Source: Adonisia turfae CCMR0081
GTDB lineage: Bacteria; Cyanobacteriota; Cyanobacteriia; Phormidesmidales; Phormidesmidaceae
Reading direction: 5' to 3'
Length of the DNA: 34,612 bases
Assembly: GCF_011009555.1 (NCBI RefSeq)
Contig: NZ_QXHD01000004.1
Coordinates: 2,648,334-2,682,945, forward strand
Below the pieces are notes generated by a model. It worked only from the letters and a program-made list of their open reading frames with translations, had not been told where the DNA came from and made no database searches. The translations under genes were made by a program, and so were the position numbers. Below are positions 1 to 7,400 of this stretch, one piece after another. Position 1 is the first letter of the stretch, and each line of letters starts with the position of its first letter.

Positions 1-104
1 ATGAACTCCAGTTAACTCTGTAAACCTCAATAAATATACTACAACATACTACAAAACCTAGTAGCTTGGCCTTGAATGCTTACAGATAGCTTTTAGGCTA
101 CCTT
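1..104. other. Flank beyond the integron cassette, no gene seen
   Basis: I see no supportable coding region, RNA gene or further attC site in this AT-rich stretch. In the integron model it is the DNA that lay downstream of the insertion point before the cassette arrived. It could also be the start of a further, degraded cassette; the window edge prevents a decision. Confidence 0.4.
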
Positions 105-118
105 CACTGAATTACAAG
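105..118 (+). repeat. Half of a split 14-bp inverted repeat (left)
   Basis: CACTGAATTACAAG here is the exact reverse complement of 2739-2752. The two halves lie just outside the proposed integron cassette. If the DNA between the crossover points (126/127 and 2738/2739) is removed, they come together as a perfect 14-bp stem around the 8-nt centre TTATGCTG. I infer that the empty insertion site was this palindrome and that the cassette split it. Confidence 0.8.
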
Positions 119-120
119 CA

Positions 121-206
121 GCATAACGTTCCCAATCAGCGGCGATGGAAAAGTTTGAATCCATTACCAGCAGCTCTCAGCCGACCGCTGCATTGGGCTG
201 TTATGC
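121..206 (-). other. attC recombination site of the PARIS cassette
   Basis: The 86-nt site has the architecture of an integron attC. The outer cores GCATAAC (121-127) and GTTATGC (200-206) are exact reverse complements. Each carries the invariant AAC/GTT and differs from RYYYAAC/GTTRRRY at one position. The inner arms CCCAATCAGCGG (131-142) and CCGCTGCATTGGG (185-197) pair over 12 bp and leave one extra C at 191 unpaired, the extrahelical base expected in one arm. Read on the minus strand, the order is R''-L''-centre-L'-R', with the extra base in L''. That is the correct polarity for a cassette whose gene is on the minus strand, with crossover at 127/126. The 42-nt centre can form a small ATGGA/TCCAT hairpin. 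The site lies 112 nt past the AriB stop codon. The length is within the range known for attC sites. Identification is by eye; a covariance-model search would settle it. Confidence 0.87.
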
Positions 207-318
207 GGTTTGTTTGGCCTGTGATGAAGAAATGTCCATCAATAATCATTGTCGCTAAAGTCTGTTCCATAGAATACTCACAATATCAAGAAAATCTATT
301 TGTTCCACATAGCAAGGC

Positions 319-1188
319 TCATAAATCACTTCGCAGAACTTTGAAAGGTTGGTTGTTAGCTTCCCAGTTTCGTATATTTGTGTATAGTTGTGTACTACGA
401 AAGTAGCTTTCCTCATAGGCAAGCCTTAGATAACGCTCAAGGTTACAGGATTCAACAGCAGCAGCCTTATTAGAACCAATGGTTTTCCGTAAACCAAGCG
501 ATAGGATTTCAACCAAATCATGGCCGCAGCAAACTTGCCAAGGATCATGATTATTACTTTTCTGGTCTTTCAGTCGAAGCAGTAAATCCTCTTCTTTCAA
601 TGAAAAAGCTTGAGATTTATTCTTAACCTCACGAATTAGTTTAATCTCATCTATCTGCAAATTTTTCTCGTCAATAAATTTACTAAATTTAATACCATCA
701 AACGTCAGATTAAATCTTTCATATTGAGAAATCCAAAGTAAATAGCCGACTGAAATACCACTTTCAAGTACTGTCAACTTTATGTCTTGGTTAAACTCAA
801 GCAACTTTTCTTCAGAACAAAACTCGGAAATAACCTTATCAAATGCTGGCGAATTAATTAGCATTGTCTCAAGGTCATGGGTATCAGTATAAAGGAGATT
901 GGAACTACAAGGTGACAGAGAAGTAAGTCGGTCAAAATCTGCGTCAACAATTGCTAAAACCCCTTTAAAGGCTGACTCCTCTTCCAAAATTTTTAGAACA
1001 GCAATCACTCGTAGCTTGCTAGAGGGCTTGCCCGAAACAGTAACTAGTTGGCACGTGGAGTGATCAGTGAAGCGTTTATAAAAAACTTTATCTGAGTTGC
1101 CCTCCACCAGTAAAAATGTTCCTTGATATGTACTTCGCCGCAGCCTGATCTGGTTTGCAACGCGAGCTGGTGCAAGCAAATCTCTCAC
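319..1188 (-). CDS. ariB: DUF4435 Toprim-like protein, AriB component of PARIS
   Basis: The 289-residue protein has the DUF4435 signature. LLVEGNSDKVFYKRF comes near the N-terminus, with E29 as the likely Toprim metal-binding glutamate. It is followed by the acidic motif VDADFD (D82, D84, D86) and TDTHDLE (102-107). In PARIS systems this protein is the effector. It is held inactive by the AriA ATPase and released when a phage anti-restriction or anti-BREX protein such as Ocr is sensed, after which it acts as a toxic nuclease; tRNA cleavage has been shown for the E. coli protein. Its start codon overlaps the stop codon of the ATPase gene (ATGA), so the pair is translationally coupled. Length and gene order match the family. 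The C-terminal half carries no motif that I recognise. DUF4435 proteins also occur beside ATPases outside confirmed PARIS loci, so the trigger and target remain inferred. The acidic motifs are intact, so the gene looks functional. Confidence 0.83.
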   Translation of the reverse strand: MRDLLAPARVANQIRLRRSTYQGTFLLVEGNSDKVFYKRFTDHSTCQLVTVSGKPSSKLRVIAVLKILEEESAFKGVLAIVDADFDRLTSLSPCSSNLLYTDTHDLETMLINSPAFDKVISEFCSEEKLLEFNQDIKLTVLESGISVGYLLWISQYERFNLTFDGIKFSKFIDEKNLQIDEIKLIREVKNKSQAFSLKEEDLLLRLKDQKSNNHDPWQVCCGHDLVEILSLGLRKTIGSNKAAAVESCNLERYLRLAYEESYFRSTQLYTNIRNWEANNQPFKVLRSDL

Positions 1189-2561
1189 TTCACTGGCCCC
1201 TTTAATTCAATTGTCAAATCCCACCTATCTTGAATAATGTCTGGCGAGTGAGTGGCCATTAAGACGTCTAAATCAGCAATTTGGGTAATTTCTTCTAAAT
1301 CCTTTAAGAACTGAATCTGCCATCCTACATGTAGAGAGAGTTCTGGCTCATCTATTAAGACCAAAGAATTAGGTTTTACCTTGAACAATAACTCATATAA
1401 AAGAACTAATTCATGTTGCTCGCCAGATGATAAATCGGTTGGCAGAAGTTTCTTTGGGTCCGAAGAGAGGGGATTATAGCGTGTTGTAAAAACAAAGCCT
1501 TCATCTTTGCTGAAATTTATTTCTTTGTAAGAATACTCAAACTTGTTGTTGATAATCCTTCTCAAAAGATCGATTTTTCTTGCAGTTTCAGCAAATACAT
1601 TCAGTTTCTTCTCTACATCTTCAACATAAACTGATAAAGCATTTTTAGTACTTTCGTCTATATCTTGAGGTTGGATTTGAAATTCTGAATCTTCTTCCTT
1701 GTCTAGCAAACCCACTTCTATAAGACGAGAGCGAGTTGATTCAAGCTCATTTAATTGTTGACGAAGTTGGTCATCTGTTACATCTGCAGATGGTTGCTGT
1801 TTTACAACCCTCAATGGGAATGTCCTATCAAGAGATTGTGATGTTGTTCCATATTCGTTAAATTTTTCCTGCATAAGCTTTGCAAGTTCATCAGAATAGG
1901 CTGAAGCAGTAGATAGCATCGACGGCTGTCCGCGATATTTTCTAGAAGAACTATTAGCAACGAGATTTAGTAAGCGTTGCGATTCAATAAGGCGAATGTT
2001 TATAGAATTCTTTAAATCCTTAAGCCACTCGGGTTCTTTTCTTGAGTAAGATGCCCTTATGTTTTTAGGGAAGTAATCGGATAAAGAATCTCCAAAACGC
2101 TCAACAACATCTTCTAAAGACAAAATTTCTTCATCAGGAATATACATCCACTTTCTCTGACCTATTCTTTCTAGCCTTGGCACAACATCGTCTATGATGC
2201 TAAGTGGAAAACCCATGTCGGGAGAGAGATTTATTTTTCCTAATGAAAAGGACAACTCTTTGGAACTGGGCTGCCGTAATCGAAAGGTTATGTCAACTTC
2301 CTCCTTTTCTTGATGGCCTTTTAATTTTCTTTCAATTTCAATGACTTTCTGATTATCAAATTTGACTTGAAACTTATCAAATGGGATCGACCTCAACTCT
2401 GAATATCGAGAGTTAAAAAAACCATTTAAGATTCTTAATATTGCCGTTTTGCCAAAGCCATTTGGTCCGTGAATAATAGTAATCCTTTCATCAGTCTTCA
2501 AGGGAATCTCATGGTCAAAAATTCCGAATAAACCATAGACAGAGATTTGCTTTATTCTCAT
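1185..2561 (-). CDS. ariA: AAA15/ABC-type ATPase, AriA component of PARIS
   Basis: The 458-residue protein is an SMC/Rad50-like ABC ATPase of the AAA_15 (OLD-like) type. It starts with a typical MRIKQISVYGLFGIFD strand and has Walker A GPNGFGKT at 32-39. A long central insertion, partly helical, runs from about 90 to 340. The ABC signature LSSGEQ is at 377-382, Walker B LVLIDEPE at 400-407, and the switch histidine lies in ATHSP (H438). All catalytic elements are present. In PARIS, AriA forms a multimeric scaffold that senses the phage trigger protein and releases AriB. Here it is the first gene of the two-gene cassette. The start is ATG at 2561, with only a weak purine-rich site (CAGTAAAG) in front. 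The downstream DUF4435 partner, with 4-nt overlap, is the main reason to call PARIS rather than a solitary OLD-type nuclease ATPase; there is no Toprim domain in this protein itself. Confidence 0.83.
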   Translation of the reverse strand: MRIKQISVYGLFGIFDHEIPLKTDERITIIHGPNGFGKTAILRILNGFFNSRYSELRSIPFDKFQVKFDNQKVIEIERKLKGHQEKEEVDITFRLRQPSSKELSFSLGKINLSPDMGFPLSIIDDVVPRLERIGQRKWMYIPDEEILSLEDVVERFGDSLSDYFPKNIRASYSRKEPEWLKDLKNSINIRLIESQRLLNLVANSSSRKYRGQPSMLSTASAYSDELAKLMQEKFNEYGTTSQSLDRTFPLRVVKQQPSADVTDDQLRQQLNELESTRSRLIEVGLLDKEEDSEFQIQPQDIDESTKNALSVYVEDVEKKLNVFAETARKIDLLRRIINNKFEYSYKEINFSKDEGFVFTTRYNPLSSDPKKLLPTDLSSGEQHELVLLYELLFKVKPNSLVLIDEPELSLHVGWQIQFLKDLEEITQIADLDVLMATHSPDIIQDRWDLTIELKGPVK

Positions 2562-2698
2562 CTTTACTGAGCCCTACAGACATTGGCTTAATGCTTCAAT
2601 CTTAACCTTGATCATGGTACAGCAGCATGCTAAGCCAAAACTGCCTCATGATGATGCATCCATTTATTGAGCGCTTCCCTAAAAGACCACCAGAGTAA

Positions 2699-2727
2699 AA
2701 TATATGTACTTGCTGGTGCGACAGCAA
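2699..2727 (-). promoter_or_regulatory. Possible cassette-borne promoter for the PARIS operon
   Basis: On the minus strand TTGCTG (2727-2722) is followed after 17 nt by TATATT (2704-2699). This is five of six matches to the -10 consensus with a poor -35. It lies inside the cassette leader, about 140 nt before ariA. Between it and ariA there is a 13-codon open frame starting at ATG on the minus strand near 2616, whose role, if any, is unknown. Most integron cassettes have no promoter, but defence and toxin cassettes often do. The call rests on spacing and consensus only. Confidence 0.33.
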
Positions 2728-2738
2728 CTGCCGCATAA

Positions 2739-2752
2739 CTTGTAATTCAGTG
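2739..2752 (-). repeat. Half of a split 14-bp inverted repeat (right)
   Basis: The minus strand reads CACTGAATTACAAG, identical to plus-strand 105-118. Its last G is the proposed attI crossover base. See the left half for the reconstruction of the empty site. Confidence 0.8.
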
Positions 2753-2753
2753 T

Positions 2754-2929
2754 CAGATCTGCTGGATAAGATCCAACCCTCTAGATCTTATCCAGCAGAT
2801 CTGCGTGATAACACCCCTATTCATAGAACTTATACCGAATTTTTGCTGTATAACTCCGGGAATCCAGGGTGTTATCCAGCACTTCTGACAGTTAAGTATG
2901 GGAAATAGGGATCTTATCCAGCAGATCTG
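2754..2929. repeat. Perfect 20-bp inverted repeat plus a third direct copy in attI
   Basis: The arms CAGATCTGCTGGATAAGATC (2754-2773) and its exact complement (2784-2803) are separated by 10 nt. The right-arm sequence recurs exactly at 2910-2929. Each right-arm copy is followed by a similar tail (TGATAACACCCCTAT and TAGATAAGCACCCCTAT), so a unit of about 35 bp is duplicated about 126 bp apart. These copies contain three of the six TTATCCAGCA motifs. A hairpin of this size may be an integrase-recognition structure or a product of local duplication. Confidence 0.85.
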
Positions 2930-2970
2930 ATAGATAAGCACCCCTATGAGGGCGTTATACAGCATTTACC

Positions 2971-3655
2971 ATGGCACCACCCAAGCCGCCGCGCTTGCTA
3001 GATCAAGTTAGGGAAGTTGCTCGCTTAAAGCATTTCAGCCTTTCAACTGAAAAGTCTTATATCCACTACATTCGGGATTTCATCCTGTTTCATAACAAGC
3101 GACATCCAAAGGATATGGGAGCGCTTGAAATCAGGGCTTTACCTATCACATTTAGCGATTCACCGTAATGTGGCGGCATCAACGCAAACCGTTGCTTTAA
3201 GTGCTCTACTATTTCTATATCGTCAAGTTCTAGATATAGAATTACCGTATATAGATGATATTGAACGAGCTAGACAACCTCAGCGCTTACCGGTTGTATT
3301 TATCCGCGCAGAAGTAAAGCGAATTTTAACGAACCTAGACGGCATCCAACATCTGATAGTCAGTCTGCTTTACGGTACAGGTATGCGCTTGATGGAAAGG
3401 CTACGTCTACGTATGAAGGATTTAGATTTTGAGTATCACCAGATTACAGTGCGAGATGGCAAAGGCCAGAAAGATCGCCGTACCATGTTGCCCAACTCGC
3501 TAGTTGGTCCATTACAACTCTTTTTCTTTTGGAAGATGGCTATGATATCCGCACCGTACAAGAGCTATTAGGCCACAAGGATGTGAAGACCACAATGATT
3601 TATACCCATGTGCTTAATCGCGGTGGACGTGGAGTACGGAGTCCATTGGATTCGT
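2971..3655 (+). pseudogene. intI: Integron integrase (IntI) pseudogene
   Basis: The reading frames together spell a degraded IntI tyrosine recombinase. The N-terminus reads [20 protein letters not shown] and continues through [12 protein letters not shown] single-base shift at about 3138-3146 follows, and the match resumes in the next frame with [15 protein letters not shown] and the core motif LLYGTGMR, which carries the first catalytic arginine. Near 3515 the sequence jumps from the segment ending LPNSLVGPL to [20 protein letters not shown] in another frame. It ends with [19 protein letters not shown], which includes the catalytic tyrosine. About 80-100 residues are missing between these parts, among them the HxLRH box and the IntI-specific insertion. 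Orientation is divergent from the cassette operon, as in integrons. With a frameshift and a catalytic deletion it cannot make active enzyme. No ribosome binding site is evident before the ATG. The extent of the deletion is estimated from memory of IntI1. Confidence 0.92.
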
Positions 3656-3774
3656 AATCAACGGCTATGTAAGGTTGTTAGCGATCAACTCTGTTGTGAA
3701 CTATGTGCGCAAAGCGATATCTATGGCTTGACGTGAGAAATGTCTTAGCGGTACTTTAGTTCTCACGCCCTTCT
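3656..3774. other. Region after the intI pseudogene, nothing recognised
   Basis: No open frame of useful length starts here. A TCTCACG/CGTGAGA pairing (3761-3767 with 3731-3737) could form a hairpin between the pseudogene and the structured leader that follows. Confidence 0.3.
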
Positions 3775-4030
3775 GGGCATGACTACAAAGCTCAATATTT
3801 AGCACTGGCGGCAGGTGCGGCTAACACCGAACCGCCAGCTGACCCCCGACTGAACCAGCAGTCCGAGGCTTGGGATACTTTATCCTATTGCTGCCCCGGT
3901 TTGCATCACATAATCGGGGTAGCTAAATTTGAGCTTTGGTTTCTTACCGAGCCGCCAGACTGTAGTTCTTTAGCTACAGCTTTCAAACGCGGCAACGGTT
4001 TAACAACTCTACGTTTGGAGACCAAAGCTT
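3775..4030 (+). promoter_or_regulatory. Hairpin-rich candidate leader RNA upstream of the small gene
   Basis: A series of possible stems lies here: CTGGCGG/CCGCCAG (3805-3811, 3832-3838), GACTG/CAGTC near 3850-3865, GGATA/TATCC near 3880, CCCCG/CGGGG (about 3894-3919), and CTGTAG/CTACAG near 3960-3978. Two alternative pairings then compete just before the ATG at 4031. TTTGG/CCAAA (4014-4018, 4022-4026) overlaps the GGAG ribosome site at 4017-4020. The distal AGCTTTGGT (3932-3940) is complementary over 9 bases to ACCAAAGCT (4021-4029). Mutually exclusive pairings at a ribosome binding site are typical of translational switches. I cannot match it to a known riboswitch class. Part of it is also an open frame without a start codon, so it might be decayed coding sequence. 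Confidence 0.35.
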
Positions 4031-4279
4031 ATGTTTCTCGATATGACTCAGGGCGCTGTTGCGTCCACATTACCTGTTAGCACCGCACCGTTGCCCGACC
4101 ATCAATACGAAACCGTTCGCCATCTGCTGTTTGGCAGCCTTACTGCCGTGCGACTGACCATTCAAGACCTGCACAAAAAACACTATGCCGAGCCCAACGA
4201 TTGGAGTAAACCCATCTCCACCGGACGGCCCAATGAAGTGATGGCCATTTTGACCAAACGGTTGGCCATCAAGCAATAG
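4031..4279 (+). CDS. Small conserved cyanobacterial protein of unknown function
   Basis: The 82-residue product has a low-complexity start and then a compact region with HQYETVRHLLFGSLTAV, LHKKHYAEPNDWSKP and TGRPNEVMAILTKR. I recognise this pattern from short hypothetical proteins common in cyanobacteria, whose function I do not know. There is no signal peptide or membrane segment. GGAG lies 10 nt before the ATG; a second ATG at 4043 is possible. A hairpin-rich leader precedes it and a terminator follows. The gene is convergent with the RND operon and independent of it. Confidence 0.7.
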   Translation: MFLDMTQGAVASTLPVSTAPLPDHQYETVRHLLFGSLTAVRLTIQDLHKKHYAEPNDWSKPISTGRPNEVMAILTKRLAIKQ

Positions 4280-4288
4280 ACGAGGTAT

Positions 4289-4362
4289 AAACTTGGTGCG
4301 TTTTGCGATCGCAGCTTTTAACGGTCCATACCGTTTTTAACGATCCATTACGCACCCAGTTT
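4289..4362. terminator. Convergent terminator between the small gene and the RND operon
   Basis: AAACTTGGTGCG (4289-4300) pairs with CGCACCCAGTTT (4351-4362) at 11 of 12 positions. Inside it AACGG/CCGTT (4320-4324, 4331-4335) is followed by a T run on the plus strand. It sits between two genes that converge, so it probably serves both. Confidence 0.55.
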
Positions 4363-4405
4363 AGAGACTCACTGAGGGTCTGTGTACGCCTTAATGCCAG
4401 AACAT

Positions 4406-7400
4406 TTACAAAACAGCTTTGGAATTGGTTGGTGTGAGCTGCAAGTAAAGCCCTGGCACCACCAGCAACGCAATCAACGTCGCCGACAACAACCCAAAAA
4501 TAATCGCCATACACAGCGGGAACCATTGAGCATCACTGAGCGCCAACGGCAACAGACCAATAATAGTGGTAATCGATGTGGTCAAAATTGGTCGCAGTCG
4601 ATCGCTGGCCCCTGCCGCTGCCGCATGGCGTACATCCAGCCCCTCTTTCCGTCGCTCGTTCATCGTCTCCACCATAACAATGGCATCATTCACCACAATT
4701 CCGACAAGCGCAATCACACCAATCATGGCCGGGAAAGAGAACGATAGCCTCAACAAAAAGAACCCAAACAAGGTACCAATTAAGGCAAAGGGAATGGTGA
4801 GAATAATAATCAACGGCTGAGTGTAGGAACCAAACTGCAACACCAGCACCGCAAACACCAAGAAGATGGCCACTACCAGCATCTGACCCGCAGAACCAAA
4901 GGTCTCACTGCTGGTATCTGCATCGCCACCAAACCGATAGGAATACCCCCGAGGCCAGCGGTCAGCATTGCCCTCATCGTTGGGGTCATACTGCATTGCC
5001 TCTAGCTTGGGCGTCAGTTCAGCCAGGATTTGGGAGTCATAGAAGTCCTGCCCCGGTATCACCTTAGCCAGTACCGTTACGCTGCGCTGAGTATCACGGT
5101 GGGTGATCGCCAGGGGGACAGCACCTGGCACTTCTTCCAACAGGGCATCGGGCGATATGGCTTCACCGTCTGAGTTGATAAACCGCATCGTGGCAAATTC
5201 ATCCAGGCGAGAAGGCCCACCAATCCGCCCCTGTTGAGATGGCCACTGGGTACTTAGGCGAATTTCAAGATCCTCTTCACCACTGCCAATGGAGAAGTCA
5301 CCCACATCGTTATCAATCATCAGATAACGCCCCTGCAAACCCACTTCATCCTGGCTGATGCCATAAAAGTTAAGAGACTCCCGCTTAGGCACAAGCTTAT
5401 AATCTTCTCGGAGATTACCCAGGTCGTCACGCACATCCATGGTGCCTGGAATTTCTCGCAGTGCCTGTTGTACTTCGCTGGAGATTTCCCTTAGGGTTTG
5501 TAAGTCGTCACCAAAAATCTCGATTTGAATTGGATCAGACCCACCACCAGACAGTGGAAACCCTGTACTCAATACAGCCCCTGGGTAGTTACGGATAATC
5601 TCTTTTTCTAGTTGAACTTTGAGGTCGTAAGCATATTTAAAAGAATCTCGTGCCCGCTGGTTACGATCCACTAAGACTGCCGACAGACCGACAAAATAAT
5701 CGGCATTGCCCGGTTTAATTTCGCTGGTAGCAACCAGGTTACTGCGCTTTCCCACCAGTTTCACCACACTTTCAAACACCTTCTCGCCATTGGGGTCACT
5801 GTAGTTGCGCACCACTTCACCCATGCGATCGGCTACCTCTTGAGAGGTTTCTAAGGTAGCGGCTGGGGGCAGTTCCACATTGAGGCTGAGTTTGTTGTCG
5901 TCGCTAACGGCAAACAAAGAACTGGGTAGCTGGCTAAATAAAAGAATGGCACAGACAAACAGCGCGATCGCACCAGCTGTCCACAGACGAGCCACATGAC
6001 GATTGGGAATGGTCATGCGTAAACTCCAGTGGGAAAACTTTTCAGATGCAGCTTCTGTTAGACGGTCGACGTAGGTTTTAGACTCACCGCTGCCACCTTG
6101 ATTACCGAGCAGAAATCTGGATAAGGGAATCACCGCCAACAGGGCCAGGGCATAGCTCATCACTAAACAGGTAATGGCACTAATGGGAATCAGCCGAATA
6201 TACTTACCCAGGGTGCCGGAGATGGCCATCAGTGGAGCCATGGCCAAAATGGTGGTGAGCTGTCCGGTAAAGGCAGGCGATGCATAGGTTTGCACAGTTT
6301 TAATGGCCGCTTTAGGAAAGCTCAAACCCTGTACAAAAATGCCATCGTGCAGCCCCTCTAACATGAGAATAAATACATCCACCAAGAGTCCCAGGGCTAA
6401 GATCATCCCCACGGTGACCATGGTGTTGAGGGTGTAGCCCAGCATCCAGAGGATAAACAACACCCCGGCAAAGGTCATGGGAATCGCTAAACCTGCAATC
6501 AGCGCCTCTCGCCAGGTCAGGGCCACAAACAAAATGGCAAAGACTAACAGCGATGCTTGCAGGACGTTACTACCCAAATTTGCCAGGTCGCTGCGAATGG
6601 TGTCGGCATCATTGGTGAGCACCTGATAATCCATGCCATGGAGCCAGATACTGGGATCATTTTTCACCAGCTCCATTTCTGCCAGGACGTCTTCGATTAC
6701 CTGAATGGTGTCGCTACCAGCAACTTTGACCACCTCCAGGTTGATGGTGGGGCTAAACTCACTCCCTTCCCAGCTTAAAAAGGCCCGTTGGGTTTCCCGC
6801 TCCAGTCCCTGGTAGACGTCGGCCACCTCCGACAGCAAGACCACCCGATTCTCATCCAAGCGGGTTACGGGCAAATTCTTTAAATCTTCCAGGGTACGAA
6901 AACGACCGTATAGACGCACCTGGGCCCCAATCTCATCATCCCGCACCAGGTCCCAAGAGCGGTCAATATTGCCCCCCTGGATGGCATCGCGCACCTGGGT
7001 GGCCGCAATCCCCAAGGTGGTCAACCGGCTGGGAATCATTTGTACGTGGATCACTTCGTCGCGCTGACCGCCTAGATTTACCTCTCGTACGTTTTGAACA
7101 GATTCTAGGCGTTCTTGTAAATCTTCTGAAGCCTGACTGAGTAAGCCAATGTCTAACCCCTCTCCTGTTAGCGCCAGGGTGAGAACCGGTGAATCCTGTT
7201 GGGATAGCTGCTCAAAATCTGGCTTTTCACGTCCGGTGGATTCTTCAGGGAGTTCTGTCTCGGCGTCGTCAACTTTACCCCGCAGTTCTTGAATGGATTC
7301 TGCAACGGGAGATTCTGCCTTAAAGGCAACATTAATAATGGAAAATGAATTGAAGGTGGCACTGGTAAAGTCATCTAGACCTTGAAGACTTTTGATTTCT

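Larger units (their letters stand above)
127..2738 (-). mobile_element. Integron gene cassette carrying a PARIS-type defence operon
   Basis: The boundaries are set by crossover points of the G|TT type. At the 5' end the attI-like region meets TTATGCGG (2738-2731, minus strand). At the 3' end the attC outer core is split at 127/126. In an excised circle the 5' TTATGCGG would follow the terminal G, giving GTTATGCGG. This pairs over 9 bp with CCGCATAAC of the attC (208-200, minus strand), better than the 7 bp seen in the integrated form. This is the behaviour expected of a real cassette. At 2612 bp with two genes it is larger than the common 0.5-1 kb cassette. It has a 177-nt leader with a possible promoter of its own. 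The integrase next door is a pseudogene, so the cassette is probably immobile unless an integrase acts in trans. I consider the cassette interpretation strong, although no second cassette is visible in the window. Confidence 0.83.
2739..2964 (-). other. attI-like integron insertion site
   Basis: The region lies between the intI pseudogene and the first cassette, which is where attI belongs. The ten-base motif TTAT[C/A]CAGCA or its complement occurs six times: 2760-2769, 2788-2797, 2844-2853, 2872-2881, 2914-2923 and 2955-2964. The motif resembles the GTTACGCAGCAG direct repeats bound by IntI1 in attI1. The copy nearest the crossover (2759-2770) ends 20 nt before the proposed G|TT crossover, close to the 21 nt that I count from my memory of attI1. 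The last bases before the crossover (ATTACAAG) also resemble ACAAAG of attI1. The motifs occur in both orientations, more elaborate than the class 1 site. The assignment is by analogy. Confidence 0.7.

Noticed and set aside
155..406. 83-codon plus-strand open frame
   Set aside because: It overlaps the attC site and the 3' end of ariB on the other strand and its product looks random.
1185..2561. Stand-alone OLD-family nuclease
   Set aside because: The ATPase has no Toprim domain of its own; the Toprim-like part is the overlapping DUF4435 gene, as in PARIS.
105..2752. Ordinary transposon bounded by 14-bp terminal inverted repeats
   Set aside because: No transposase lies inside, and the attC fold, the core repeats at both crossover points and the intI pseudogene are better explained by cassette insertion into a palindrome.
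2753..2965. 70-codon minus-strand open frame in the attI region
   Set aside because: It is made of the repeated integrase-binding motifs and has no protein-like composition.
3766..4080. Open plus-strand frame of about 100 codons without a start codon
   Set aside because: It has no ATG or GTG in a useful place, no recognisable motif, and overlaps both the hairpin region and the start of the small gene; possible decayed coding sequence only.
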